Below, one piece after another: positions 43,071 through 52,202 of a stretch of DNA of 64,000 nt; the first letter of the stretch is position 1, and each line of letters opens with the position of its first letter. The DNA lies in NCBI GenBank assembly GCA_002342065.1, contig DDPF01000016.1, positions 124,001 through 188,000 of the forward strand. Direction: 5' to 3'. The notes beneath the pieces are model-generated. The model searched no databases and was not told the DNA's origin. It saw nothing but the letters and a program-made list of their open reading frames with translations. The position numbers were made by a program, and so were the translations under genes. This DNA comes from Bacteroidetes bacterium UBA2475 (lineage in GTDB: Bacteria > Bacteroidota > Bacteroidia > B-17B0 > Aurantibacillaceae).

Positions 43071-43907
43071 ATGAAAAATCTATTTTTCGCCATATTAACA
43101 GTTCTATCATTAGCAGCATCTGCGCAGCAAGGTGTGTTTCAACCAGGCGACTACAAAGATGGTATCTATGATAAAGAAAACGCAGTAAATCGTCGTTTTA
43201 TTCCTTACACACACCTTCGTGAAGGTGATGTTACATGGGAAAAACGTGTTTGGCGCGATGTTGATATGCGCGAAAAGATAAACCAGCCTTTATATTACCC
43301 GGTTGAGTTTGTTACAGGTAGAATGTCGCTTTTCCAGGTATTGGCTAAATATATTTTACAAGGCCAGGTTATAGCGTTTAATGACGAAGAATTTCAAATT
43401 CCTTTAGAATTATCCGCTATCAGGGACAAACTGAAAAAATGTGACTCTGCCGATCAAACTTCTTACACTCCTGAAGGGGAAGAGGTTGTTATCAAAATTT
43501 TCCAGTGTGACTCTTTAAGTATCTTAAGAAACATTCGTTCTTACAGGTTAAAAGAAGATTGGTTCTTTGACAAACAAAAATCGGTTTTAGAGGTGCGTAT
43601 CATCGGAATGGGTATTTATACTTATGATGAGGAAAAAGAAGCGATGAGAGAGCAATTTTGGGTGTATTTCCCATCATGCCGTCCCTTCTTTGCAAAGCAT
43701 GAAGTGTTTAACACCAAAAACGATAGCGAACGACGAACTTTTGAAGATATTTTCTGGAAACGACAGTTTGCAAGTACAGTTACCAAAGAAACAAACGTTT
43801 ATGGTAGAAATATTAACGAATACTCTAGAGGTATAGATGCCTTACTCGAATCTGACCGTATTAAAATGGATATTTTCAGGTGGGAACATGATCTATGGCA
43901 TTTCTAA
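43071..43907 (+). CDS. gldN: T9SS periplasmic ring protein GldN
   Basis: 278 residues, signal peptide 1-18 (MKNLFFAILTVLSLAASA). Typical GldN: PYTHLREGDVTWEKRVWRDVDMREKINQPLYYPVE, WFFDKQKSVLEVRIIGMGIYTYDEEKE, VYFPSCRPFFAKHEVFN, DIFWKRQFASTVTKETNVYGRNI. Partner of GldK in the ring; required for secretion. One base from gldM and ended by a terminator, so the operon stops here. Confidence 0.95.
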   Translation: MKNLFFAILTVLSLAASAQQGVFQPGDYKDGIYDKENAVNRRFIPYTHLREGDVTWEKRVWRDVDMREKINQPLYYPVEFVTGRMSLFQVLAKYILQGQVIAFNDEEFQIPLELSAIRDKLKKCDSADQTSYTPEGEEVVIKIFQCDSLSILRNIRSYRLKEDWFFDKQKSVLEVRIIGMGIYTYDEEKEAMREQFWVYFPSCRPFFAKHEVFNTKNDSERRTFEDIFWKRQFASTVTKETNVYGRNINEYSRGIDALLESDRIKMDIFRWEHDLWHF

Positions 43908-43927
43908 TTTAACTTAAAAAAATATTT

Positions 43928-43958
43928 AAAACCCTTCAGTTTACTGAGGGGTTTTTTG
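43928..43958 (+). terminator. Terminator of the gld operon
   Basis: Stem ACCCTTCAGT / ACTGAGGGGT with a two-base loop, followed by TTTTTT. Located 21 bases after the gldN stop. Confidence 0.85.
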
Positions 43959-44029
43959 TTGTTAAAAATTCTAAAACAAATTCAATTAACTTAAAGCTTT
44001 GGTATATTTGTTGTATTACACTATTTATC

Positions 44030-45151
44030 ATGAAAAAACTTCTCATTCTTATTCCGTTTTTAAGCTTTGTAATTGCAAATGCCCAAAAACAAAGTCAACC
44101 AAAAACGTTTCTTGTTAAAATAGATGGAACGATCCGTAATTTTTCCGGTAAAACAATTTATGTACACCATAAATGGGACGAAAAAGACCAAACAGATTCT
44201 GCCAAAGTTGTAAACGGTAAATTTAGTTTCAATATTAAAAGTGTTGATCCAAACATGTTCTGGTTTACTACATCCAGCAATATTAACGAACAACCAAACT
44301 ATATCTTTTTTGCAGATGCCGAACCATTGAAAGCAAATTTAATTGGCGACTCAATATTATATTCTACTGTTGCCGGTGGCCAAACACAAAAAGATTATTT
44401 GCAATACCGTTTCATGATCAACGATTTTGTGTCGCAGCAACAGCAAATGCAATCAGAGTATAATACTGCTACGCAAGCTGGTGATTACACTACCATGAAT
44501 AAAATAAAAGAAGATTTCCAGGGATTGAACAATAAATTCATAGACGGCCTAAAGAACTTTATTAAAACACATCCAAAATCAGCTGTAAGTGGTTTTATAA
44601 TTTATAACGATCTTAATAATCCAAACATTCCAATGGAAACCGTTATTGAAGCTTTAAGTTATATTGATAAAAGTATAGAGAATACCAAATTCATAAAACT
44701 GGCTACAAAACGCGTTGATGCTATTAAAGGAACTATGATCGGTCATAAAGCCACTAATTTTTCACAAGATTCGCCTGAAGGAAAAGCTATTAGCTTAAAC
44801 GATTTTAAAGGTAAGTATGTTCTCGTTGATTTTTGGGCTAGCTGGTGCGGTCCTTGTCGTCAAGAGAACCCAAATGTTGTAGCTGCTTATAACCGCTTTA
44901 AAGATAAAGGATTTACCGTATTAGGTGTTTCATTCGATTCTAATAAAGACGCATGGTTAGCCGCTATTAAAAAAGATAATTTAACCTGGCCCCATGTTAG
45001 CGACCTTAAAGGTTGGGGTAACGAAGCCGGTAAGATCTATAGCATCACAAGTATTCCACAAAATTTACTGTTAGATAAAGAAGGTAAGATCGTAGCTAAA
45101 AACCTGCGAGGCCCTGCTCTTGACGAAAAATTAGCTGAGCTAATTAAATAG
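44030..45151 (+). CDS. TlpA-like thioredoxin with DUF4369 domain
   Basis: 373 residues, signal peptide 1-18 (ends VIANA). Residues about 28-120 are the DUF4369 beta domain (KIDGTIRNFSGKTIYVHHKW ... DQTDSAKVVNGKFSF); about 125-230 helical; about 238-373 AhpC/TSA-thioredoxin domain with DFWASWCGPCRQENP (C273-G-P-C276) and cis-Pro in ITSIPQNLLLDKEG. A periplasmic thiol-disulfide oxidoreductase; this domain combination is frequent in Bacteroidota. -7-like TATATTTG at 44003-44010. Single-gene unit. Confidence 0.9.
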   Translation: MKKLLILIPFLSFVIANAQKQSQPKTFLVKIDGTIRNFSGKTIYVHHKWDEKDQTDSAKVVNGKFSFNIKSVDPNMFWFTTSSNINEQPNYIFFADAEPLKANLIGDSILYSTVAGGQTQKDYLQYRFMINDFVSQQQQMQSEYNTATQAGDYTTMNKIKEDFQGLNNKFIDGLKNFIKTHPKSAVSGFIIYNDLNNPNIPMETVIEALSYIDKSIENTKFIKLATKRVDAIKGTMIGHKATNFSQDSPEGKAISLNDFKGKYVLVDFWASWCGPCRQENPNVVAAYNRFKDKGFTVLGVSFDSNKDAWLAAIKKDNLTWPHVSDLKGWGNEAGKIYSITSIPQNLLLDKEGKIVAKNLRGPALDEKLAELIK

Positions 45152-45260
45152 TCGTTTTTATCAAAAAAAAACTAATTTTGCCTTGCAAATTTAATGTGTG
45201 TTAATTCATACAGGTAATGGCGTGAAGTATAAAATATAAAAATAAAACTATCTATAAATT

Positions 45261-47363
45261 ATGAAAATGAATAAAATTGTTGCTGTTGCTTTAGCTCTGG
45301 GAGCATTTGTGAACTACAGTAAAGCACAAGAACCGGTTGTGATGACAATTAATGGTAAACCAATTTCAAAATCAGAATTTGAAGCTGTATACCGTAAAAA
45401 CAATGGTAAGGAAGTAAACAATACTACCAAATCGGTTAACGAATATGTTGATCTTTTTTCTTTATTTAAAAGCAAAGTTTTTGAAGCAGAAAGCTTAGGT
45501 CTTGATACCTTAACCTCTTTTAAAAATGAATTGGCAGGTTATCGTCGTCAATTGGCAGCACCTTATCTTACAGATAAGAACACAAACGAAAATTTGTTGA
45601 ACGAAGCATACGAGCGTATGAAAACTGAGGTAAAGGCAAGTCATATCTTAGTTAGAATCGACGAAACAGCTTTACCAAAAGACACTTTAGAGGGCTGGAC
45701 AAGGATCCATATTATTCGCAACGCTGTTCTTGGAAAGTTACCTACCGCCGCAGAGATCTCTAATTACGAAAAACTTTTAAAGAACCAATCAGAAGTTGCA
45801 AAGAACTTAAAAGGAAAAGATAGCGCGATCTATAAAGCAAAATTAAATTCTGTAAAATATCTTGCTGATTATTACAAGAACGCAACAGATAAATTTATGG
45901 ACATTGCTCCAAAAACAAGTGATGATCCTTCTGTAGTTGATAACAAAGGCAATCTTAACTTCTTTTCTTCATTGGATATGGTTTACCCTTTCGAGTCTGC
46001 CGCATTTACTACTAAAATTGGCGATGTTAGTCCTGTAGTTAGAACACGTTTTGGTTATCACATTATTAAAGTTTACGAAAAACGCGAGAGTCGTGGCGAG
46101 ATCTTTGTTTCCCACATTATGTCAAAATTTGGTAAAGATGCAACTGAGCAGGATAAAACAAATGCAAAAACAAAAATTGATGAGATCTACGGAAAATTAA
46201 AAGGCGGACAAAATTTTGAAGAACTCGCTCGCCAGTTTAGCGATGATAAACAAACTTCTGATCGTGGCGGTCAATTACAGCCTTTTAAAAGCGGAAAATT
46301 ACCGGCAGATTTTGAAGACGAAGCATTTAAATTAAATAAAAGTGGTGATTATTCAGCACCGGTAAAAACTCAATACGGTTGGCACATTATTAAGCTTAAC
46401 GAAAAAAAGGGTGTGCAACCATTTAATGATGTTAAAGCCGAATTAAAAACACGCGTAACACGCGATGGTCGTTCACAAATGGGTAGAACAGCTTTAATAG
46501 AACGTGTTAAAAAAGAAAATAATTTTAAAGAGAATTTAGCCAACAGAGATGAGTTTAAAAAAATAATGGATACAACTTACCTGCAAGCAACCTGGACGGC
46601 AGCACGCGCTTCTAAATTAGGTAATAAAGAGATCTTTAATTTAGGTGGCAAATCATACACACAAAACGAATTTGCTAAATTCTTAGAAACACAAATGACA
46701 TTCAGAAGTCCTACAGATGTATTTGAAATTATGAAAGGTATTTACAAAACATGGGTAGAAGAAAGTATTGTGAATTTTGAAGACGCGCAATTAGAAAAAA
46801 AATATGTTGACTTCAGAAATTTATTACGCGAATACCGTGATGGAATTTTGTTGTTCGATCTTACTGATCAAAAAGTTTGGAGCAAGGCGGTTAAAGATAC
46901 AAGCGGCTTAAAAGAATTCTATGAGAAGAATAAGAATAACTACCTGTGGGGCGATCGCGCAGATGTAACAACTTACAAATGTATTAACGAAACTGTTGCT
47001 AAAGATGTAAGAAAACTTTTAAAAGCTGGTAAATCTGAAAAAGAAATCATCGAAACCGTTAATAAGCCATCTCAACTTAATTTAAGTGTTGAAAATGTAA
47101 CTTATTTAAAAGGGGAGAATAAGAATGTAGATGATAACTGGAAAGAAGGTATTGTCGCAAAAAATATAAACGACGATAAAGAGAAAAAGATCTTTATAAT
47201 AGTGGTTAACAAAATATTACCTAAATCGCCTAAAACATTGGCAGAAAGCCGCGGTATGGTTACGGCCGATTACCAAAACTATCTTGAAAAAGAATGGTTA
47301 GATTATTTAAAGAAAAAATACGTTGTTCAAATAAATAAAGATGTATTAAGTACTATTAAATAG
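45261..47363 (+). CDS. Periplasmic SurA-like peptidyl-prolyl isomerase with two parvulin domains
   Basis: 700 residues, signal peptide about 1-22 (ends NYSKAQ). N-terminal SurA-like segment (PVVMTINGKPISKSEFEAVYRKN) then two parvulin (PpiC/rotamase) modules: VKASHILVRIDE ... GNLNFFSSLDMVYPFESAAFT ... RFGYHIIKVYEKRES, and FVSHIMSKFG ... GGQNFEELARQFSDD ... YGWHIIKLNEKKG. The C-terminal 280 residues are helical chaperone-like. Likely assists folding of outer-membrane and secreted proteins. A possible -7 element TAATTTTG is at 45173-45180. The next gene begins just after this gene's terminator. Confidence 0.9.
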   Translation: MKMNKIVAVALALGAFVNYSKAQEPVVMTINGKPISKSEFEAVYRKNNGKEVNNTTKSVNEYVDLFSLFKSKVFEAESLGLDTLTSFKNELAGYRRQLAAPYLTDKNTNENLLNEAYERMKTEVKASHILVRIDETALPKDTLEGWTRIHIIRNAVLGKLPTAAEISNYEKLLKNQSEVAKNLKGKDSAIYKAKLNSVKYLADYYKNATDKFMDIAPKTSDDPSVVDNKGNLNFFSSLDMVYPFESAAFTTKIGDVSPVVRTRFGYHIIKVYEKRESRGEIFVSHIMSKFGKDATEQDKTNAKTKIDEIYGKLKGGQNFEELARQFSDDKQTSDRGGQLQPFKSGKLPADFEDEAFKLNKSGDYSAPVKTQYGWHIIKLNEKKGVQPFNDVKAELKTRVTRDGRSQMGRTALIERVKKENNFKENLANRDEFKKIMDTTYLQATWTAARASKLGNKEIFNLGGKSYTQNEFAKFLETQMTFRSPTDVFEIMKGIYKTWVEESIVNFEDAQLEKKYVDFRNLLREYRDGILLFDLTDQKVWSKAVKDTSGLKEFYEKNKNNYLWGDRADVTTYKCINETVAKDVRKLLKAGKSEKEIIETVNKPSQLNLSVENVTYLKGENKNVDDNWKEGIVAKNINDDKEKKIFIIVVNKILPKSPKTLAESRGMVTADYQNYLEKEWLDYLKKKYVVQINKDVLSTIK

Positions 47364-47382
47364 AAATTAAAAAAAATTATTA

Positions 47383-47422
47383 GCCGACTGTCTTACAAAT
47401 AAAAGCAGTCGGCTTTTTTTTT
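47383..47422 (+). terminator. Rho-independent terminator abutting the next start codon
   Basis: Stem GCCGACTG (47383-47390) / CAGTCGGC (47406-47413) followed by nine T (47414-47422). The next ATG is at 47426, three bases later. The terminator therefore lies in the translation-initiation region of the downstream gene. Confidence 0.85.
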
Positions 47423-47425
47423 AAT

Positions 47426-48418
47426 ATGAATAAACGAAAGCATATTCAAATAATTATTTTTAGTTTTCTTTTTTTAGCAAACTTAAATGCTCAAACTTTT
47501 GAAGTTGAACAAATAGAACAATTGTTCAGACCCCGGATCCGTGTAGAGTCGAAATATATTCTGGACGCCGGCTTTAAAGATACCAGTGGTGTGTTTAATC
47601 AAAAAGAAATAAACTCTGTTTTTACATTTCCAATAAAAACTAAATTCAGTGCCGATGTTAAATTGGATCTAAAGAGCCTGAATTTAAAAGATATTTTAAA
47701 TAACAGCGTCCGTTTTAAAGCATCTCAAACATTAGGTGTAATAAGGCTTACCGCACGTCAAATAAACATTGGCTTCGATACCTTACCGCAAAAAAATATT
47801 ATGAACGCTACAGCCGGTTTAATGGGTTTACGTTTGTCGAAAAAATACAGGGTGCAGTTTTATTCGGCTACAATAACTATTGCAGAGCAGGAAAAAACCA
47901 TTAACAATGCTGTTCCCAGATTTTCCGCTTTATTTGGTCAGTTGCATTTAAGAGGCTTAAGGCGCAATTTTTTTTACGGCATTGCTGCAACATATAGCGA
48001 TGGCTTATTCATACCTTCTCCTTTTTTTGGTGGTAGCGAACCTATTGGTAAAAAATTTGTTTTTAATTATACCTTACCCGCGCAACTTAATGTTCAGTAT
48101 AAGGATAATAATGCATTGGTTACAGTAGGTGCAAGTTTTGATGGCTATAGGAATGGAATACTTTATGTAACAAAACGTAAGAACCTTAATTATTATGCAG
48201 GTTTAACTTACGCCAGTTTCAGGTATAAATTCTCAAAGACTTTTGTGGCGAGGGTAGAAGGAGGCTATATATTTTACCAAAATATGCAGTATACGAAAAC
48301 CGATAATGTAGTTACCAAATTTGGTGTTAATCCTAGTCTATATGTACAAGTGGGTTTTAGCGTATTATTTGGCAAGACCTTTTGGGAAAAAGTTTTTGAT
48401 AATGTTATAAAAAATTAA
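47426..48418 (+). CDS. Outer-membrane beta-barrel protein, unknown function
   Basis: 330 residues, signal peptide 1-22 (ends NLNAQ). The mature chain alternates hydrophobic and polar residues as in a beta barrel, with aromatic strand ends: VRFKASQTLGVIRLTARQINIGF, YRVQFYSATITIAEQE, NFFYGIAATYSDGLF, LNYYAGLTYASFRYKFSKTFVARVEGGYIFY, NPSLYVQVGFSVLFG. Resembles DUF6268-type barrels, but this is a weak recollection. Set between two SurA-like genes, so it may be made or inserted with them. The ATG follows a terminator by three bases. Confidence 0.75.
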   Translation: MNKRKHIQIIIFSFLFLANLNAQTFEVEQIEQLFRPRIRVESKYILDAGFKDTSGVFNQKEINSVFTFPIKTKFSADVKLDLKSLNLKDILNNSVRFKASQTLGVIRLTARQINIGFDTLPQKNIMNATAGLMGLRLSKKYRVQFYSATITIAEQEKTINNAVPRFSALFGQLHLRGLRRNFFYGIAATYSDGLFIPSPFFGGSEPIGKKFVFNYTLPAQLNVQYKDNNALVTVGASFDGYRNGILYVTKRKNLNYYAGLTYASFRYKFSKTFVARVEGGYIFYQNMQYTKTDNVVTKFGVNPSLYVQVGFSVLFGKTFWEKVFDNVIKN

Positions 48419-48440
48419 ATTATTTTAGAGTATATTTAAA

Positions 48441-49298
48441 TTGTTGCGCTTAATAAACTACATATTCATTTGCCTGGTTTTTGTTTCTTGTAATAACGGA
48501 TCCGATAAAAAAGAAACTGTTTCAAAGCCGATTGCAAAAGCCGGTACCGAAGTATTGAGTCTGGCTGATTACAAGGAAAATTATATTTCTATCGAAGCGG
48601 TAAAAGACAGTTCAATACTTGCAAAAAAATCTATTGAGAATTGGGCCATTGAATCCCTGTTTTACCAAGAGGCCATGGGAAAATTAAATGCAGATGAAAT
48701 TGAAATAGATAAACAAGTAGAAGCTTATAAAAAATCGTTGGTAAATTATATTTATCAAACCAAATTAATAGAAGCCAACCTTGATACGAATATTACCAGA
48801 CGCGAAATAGAACAGTATTATAGTGATCATGAGGATAATTTTATTTTAAAAGAGAACATCGTTAAAGTGCATTACTTTAAAATTCCTATAAAAGCCCCTG
48901 GCTTAGAAAAAATTAAACGTCTGTTAAGGTCTTATGTTTATGTGCCAAAAGATGTTGAGCAACTAAAAAATCTTTGCATGCAAAACGCTGAGAATTTTTT
49001 TATGAACGATAGCACATGGTTGTATCTTGAAGATATTAAAAAAGAGATACCAAAATTACGCGACCAACCTGATTTCAATTTAGGGCAGGGTAGGGTATTA
49101 GAGTTTACCGACGAACTTTATTATTACTATTTACGCATTAAGGAAGTAAAAGTAAAAAACGGTCTTTCCCCTTTAAATTTTGAAAAACAAAATATCAAAA
49201 ACTTTATCATCAATAAGAAAAAAACACAATTAATAAACGATTACAAATTCCAGTTACTCGAAAAGGCAAAGACTGAGAAGGTTTTTGAGGTATATTAG
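48441..49298 (+). CDS. SurA-like lipoprotein without a clear parvulin domain
   Basis: 285 residues. Starts with TTG at 48441 (a second TTG is the next codon; no ATG fits the signal). Lipobox CLVFVSC then NNGSDKKE. The helical part (VLSLADYKENYISIEAVKDSS, FYQEAMGKLNADEIEIDKQVEAYKKSLVNYIYQTKLIEANLDTNITRREIEQYYSDHEDNFILKE) looks like the SurA N-terminal chaperone segment and its link to a PPIase domain, but the rotamase core is not evident. Likely a periplasmic chaperone-type lipoprotein. Third gene of the folding cluster, 22 bases after the barrel gene. Confidence 0.75.
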   Translation: MLRLINYIFICLVFVSCNNGSDKKETVSKPIAKAGTEVLSLADYKENYISIEAVKDSSILAKKSIENWAIESLFYQEAMGKLNADEIEIDKQVEAYKKSLVNYIYQTKLIEANLDTNITRREIEQYYSDHEDNFILKENIVKVHYFKIPIKAPGLEKIKRLLRSYVYVPKDVEQLKNLCMQNAENFFMNDSTWLYLEDIKKEIPKLRDQPDFNLGQGRVLEFTDELYYYYLRIKEVKVKNGLSPLNFEKQNIKNFIINKKKTQLINDYKFQLLEKAKTEKVFEVY

Positions 49299-49322
49299 TT
49301 TTAATGAATAAACTTAATTGCA

Positions 49323-51233
49323 ATGTTTAAACTTAATTGCCAGATTTATTTCTTTCTCTTTCTTTTTTTGCTTTGTAATAACTTGCTAATACATGGACAA
49401 GATATTAATGACCTTAAGAAAAAACTAGCTGATCAAAATGATAAAGATAAAATTGAATCCTATTTAAAAATTTCAAGTTTATTTTTTAATAATTATGCTA
49501 AACCTGATTCGAGTTTATTTTATGCAAATCTGGCATTTAAGTTATCCAATAAAATTAATTATCTAAAAGGCAAACAAAAAGCACTTTTTAATATTGCCAT
49601 AGCATTTCAGGAAAAAAGTAGATTTGATACTTCAATTGTACTCTTAACAAATTTATTAAATGAAGTACAAGCTTCAAAAAATCGTGAACTTGTTGGGAAA
49701 ATAAAATTGAGTTTGGGTATTAGTTATCGCAGAAACAACAACCCAAAGTTAGCAACTGCAGCATACTTAGATGCTATTTCTGCTTTTGAGAGACTTAATG
49801 ATTTAGCTGGTGTGGCTATGGCTAATATGCGTTTGGCTGGCGTTTTTACGTCAGAAAGTCAAAGCGAAGTGGCAATGATTTATGGACGAAAAACCATAGC
49901 TCTTTTGCCGCAAGTGCAAGATTCGTTTTCGCGAGTTGTTATTCTGTCTGGTCTTTCTGGTATGTTCATTCAGCTTTCTAGCACTAATATTGCATATGCA
50001 GATTCCTCCATAGTGTATGCTAAAATGGCGCTACAACTAGTTGATATGAATAAGTATTATGCAAAAGGAAGTCAAATTTGTATTTCAATTTCTAATGCGT
50101 ATAGTTATAAAGGTGATTTTAACGAAGCACTTAAGTATATTAAATTGTCAATGAATTATAGGGCTTTTTTATTTCCAAATGAAATAATAATGAGTTACTT
50201 TAATTTTAGTGATTGTTATTTTCAATTAAAGTCAAATTCATTATCACTTTTGTATCTCGACTCTGCGAAATTTATTTTAAAGTCGTTTTACGATCCGTTT
50301 TATGAAATGGGGTGGGCTGAGCGCACCTATGAGTACAACAAGGCTAATGGAAATTTTGAGAAATCATTAGAAGGAAAGGAGAGATTCAGTCTGCTAAAAG
50401 ATAGTTTGTTTACCGTAGAAAAAAACGCTGCTATTAATGAGTTAGAACAGAAGTATAATAAATCAGAAAACGAGAAAAAAATAAACGATCTAAATAAAGA
50501 GAATGAAATAGCTTTACTTAACGTTAAGTTTTTAGTGGTTGGTATTTTAGCAGCAGCTCTTGTAATTCTTGTAATTGTTTTCTTTTACCGTCAATCGGTT
50601 TTAAAAGCTAAGTTTACGGCTCTCGAAACAGAGCAGAGATTGAATAGGGCCCGAATGAATCCTCATTTCTTTTTTAATGCACTTAGTTCTATACAAACGC
50701 TATCCATGGATAAAGAGAATTCGGGCAAAGTATCGCAATTAATTTCTCAATTCTCAAAAATTATGCGCCAAGCGTTAGAGAGCACATATGATGATTTATC
50801 TAACATCGAAGCGGAAGTCGATTTTTTAAAAAATTATTTAAATATCCAGAAGAGTCGATTTCCAGATAAATTTGAATACAGTATAAATGTGGATGAGGAT
50901 ATTGAAGTAAACGAAATTAAAATTCCCGGAATGCTTTTACAGCCATTCATTGAAAATTCTATTGAACATGGTTTTAAAAATATCAACTACAAAGGTCAAA
51001 TAGATATTTCATTTGTAAAGGAAGAAAAACAGATAAAAATTTTAGTTTCTGATAATGGCTTAGGGTTTAATGCCGAATTCAGCGAAAAAAAATATCCTTC
51101 TAGAGCAACTCAGATTATCGCCGACCGGTTAATGCTGTTAAACAAGAAATACAATTCAAATGCTAGATTTGAACTAAAAAAGAATGAGGGCAGTGGTATT
51201 AGCGTTACAGTTTATGTACCAATCATTTATTAA
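49323..51233 (+). CDS. TPR-containing LytS-type sensor histidine kinase
   Basis: 636 residues. Signal peptide about 1-25, then a periplasmic array of TPR-like helices (about 30-360), a coiled coil (NELEQKYNKSENEKKINDLNKE), one TM helix (about 402-423, VKFLVVGILAAALVILVIVFFY) and the cytoplasmic kinase: His_kinase (PF06580) RARMNPHFFFNALSSIQTL with phospho-His448, then ATPase with IPGMLLQPFIENSIEHGFK (N box) and VSDNGLGF (G1). Natural partner of the LytTR regulator 86 bases downstream. Starts ATG at 49323, 24 bases after the SurA-like gene. Confidence 0.92.
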   Translation: MFKLNCQIYFFLFLFLLCNNLLIHGQDINDLKKKLADQNDKDKIESYLKISSLFFNNYAKPDSSLFYANLAFKLSNKINYLKGKQKALFNIAIAFQEKSRFDTSIVLLTNLLNEVQASKNRELVGKIKLSLGISYRRNNNPKLATAAYLDAISAFERLNDLAGVAMANMRLAGVFTSESQSEVAMIYGRKTIALLPQVQDSFSRVVILSGLSGMFIQLSSTNIAYADSSIVYAKMALQLVDMNKYYAKGSQICISISNAYSYKGDFNEALKYIKLSMNYRAFLFPNEIIMSYFNFSDCYFQLKSNSLSLLYLDSAKFILKSFYDPFYEMGWAERTYEYNKANGNFEKSLEGKERFSLLKDSLFTVEKNAAINELEQKYNKSENEKKINDLNKENEIALLNVKFLVVGILAAALVILVIVFFYRQSVLKAKFTALETEQRLNRARMNPHFFFNALSSIQTLSMDKENSGKVSQLISQFSKIMRQALESTYDDLSNIEAEVDFLKNYLNIQKSRFPDKFEYSINVDEDIEVNEIKIPGMLLQPFIENSIEHGFKNINYKGQIDISFVKEEKQIKILVSDNGLGFNAEFSEKKYPSRATQIIADRLMLLNKKYNSNARFELKKNEGSGISVTVYVPIIY

Positions 51234-51244
51234 TCAATTCTTAT

Positions 51245-51278
51245 CACTTAGTAATAAAAGATCGTCTCTTATTAAACA
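51245..51278 (+). promoter_or_regulatory. Predicted LytTR binding site in front of the regulator gene
   Basis: Two direct repeats starting at 51244-51245 (TCACTTAGTAATAA) and 51265-51266 (TCTCTTATTAAACA), exactly 21 bases apart, i.e. two DNA turns, as expected for LytTR dimers. They lie directly upstream of a possible -33 TTG (51282-51284), with 20 bases to a -7-like TATTTTAG (51305-51312). The same repeat pair recurs at 52087. Suggests autoregulation. Confidence 0.6.
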
Positions 51279-51281
51279 TAA

Positions 51282-51312
51282 TTGACATTTACAATAAGTA
51301 TGCTTATTTTAG
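51282..51312 (+). promoter_or_regulatory. Possible promoter of the LytTR regulator gene
   Basis: TTG (51282-51284), 20-base spacer, TATTTTAG (51305-51312), one base off TAnnTTTG. It would place the transcript start at about the ATG (51320), so a leaderless message is possible. Low confidence. Confidence 0.35.
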
Positions 51313-51319
51313 GTTTCAA

Positions 51320-52066
51320 ATGAGGACATTAATTATAGATAACGAGGAGCAAATTCGTATTGGCTTGATAAAGCAGTTAAAGGCTTTGTGTCCAATCATT
51401 TCTGAAATAAAAGAAGCTTCAGGCGTTAAAGCAGGTTTAAAGGCTATTGATGAATATAAGCCTGAATTAGTTTTTTTGGATGTAGAAATGGATGATGGAA
51501 CCGGAATTGAACTAATTCAGAAATTAGGACACTTTAATTTTCAATTGATCTTTATTACAGCGCATGATAAGTACGCCATTAACGCATTTAAGTTAAGCGC
51601 TATTGATTTTTTATTAAAGCCAATAGATGCTGAAGATCTTATGAAGGCAGTTGATAAAGCGGAAAAAAATTTAAAAAATAAAACATTAGATCTGCAATTT
51701 CAAATATTGCAAGAGAGCTTAAGCTCTATTACCATCAACGAAAAAAAAATTGTTTTAAAAGATAGCGAATCTATTTATTTTGTAAAGGTATCGGATATTG
51801 TGCACTGTAAAGCGGAGGGGCCTTACACCGAGTTTTATCTTATCCCTCAGCAAAAGATAACTATCTCAAAAAGTTTGAAAGAATACGAGGAGCTTCTAGA
51901 GCCATATGGTTTTGTTCGCACACATCATTCTCATCTCATTAATATCAAACGCATTGTTCGCTTCGATAAAGCAGATGGTGGCAGCTTAGTATTGGAGAAC
52001 AAACAGATTGTTCCGGTTTCGCAACGAAAACGTGAGCAAATTATGGAGCTTTTGAATAATATGTAG
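51320..52066 (+). CDS. LytTR-family response regulator
   Basis: 248 residues. Receiver domain 1-120 with phospho-acceptor D54 (PELVFLDVEM), T80 and K100 (FLLKPID). LytTR DNA-binding domain about 140-245: SIYFVKVSDIVHCKAEGPYTEFYL, ISKSLKEYEELLEPYGFVRTHHSHLINIKRIVRFDKADGGSLVLENKQIVPVSQRKR. Pairs with the LytS-type kinase encoded just upstream. Direct repeats of the LytTR type in its own promoter region and in that of the next gene point to those as targets. Confidence 0.95.
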   Translation: MRTLIIDNEEQIRIGLIKQLKALCPIISEIKEASGVKAGLKAIDEYKPELVFLDVEMDDGTGIELIQKLGHFNFQLIFITAHDKYAINAFKLSAIDFLLKPIDAEDLMKAVDKAEKNLKNKTLDLQFQILQESLSSITINEKKIVLKDSESIYFVKVSDIVHCKAEGPYTEFYLIPQQKITISKSLKEYEELLEPYGFVRTHHSHLINIKRIVRFDKADGGSLVLENKQIVPVSQRKREQIMELLNNM

Positions 52067-52086
52067 TATTATCCACTACATGAAAT

Positions 52087-52121
52087 CACTTGTTAAACTA
52101 AATCGGTCACTTATTAAACTT
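52087..52121 (+). promoter_or_regulatory. Predicted LytTR binding site in front of the SBBP adhesin gene
   Basis: Direct repeats CACTTGTTAAACTA (52087) and CACTTATTAAACTT (52108), 21 bases apart, each preceded by T. Twelve of fourteen bases agree between them. They sit about 47-81 bases upstream of a consensus -7 element TAATTTTG at 52168-52175 that lacks a recognisable -33 box, the usual picture for an activator-dependent promoter. Confidence 0.7.
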
Positions 52122-52167
52122 TATCCTTCGATGCGTAAAGTGCTAAAATAAATTCAACAAGAGCCAC

Positions 52168-52175
52168 TAATTTTG
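52168..52175 (+). promoter_or_regulatory. -7 element of the SBBP adhesin promoter
   Basis: TAATTTTG matches TAnnTTTG. No TTTG or TTG is found 19-21 bases upstream. Predicts transcription start near 52182 and a leader of about 20 bases. Confidence 0.5.
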
Positions 52176-52202
52176 ATATAGAAATCTTAACATCTATATC
52201 TA

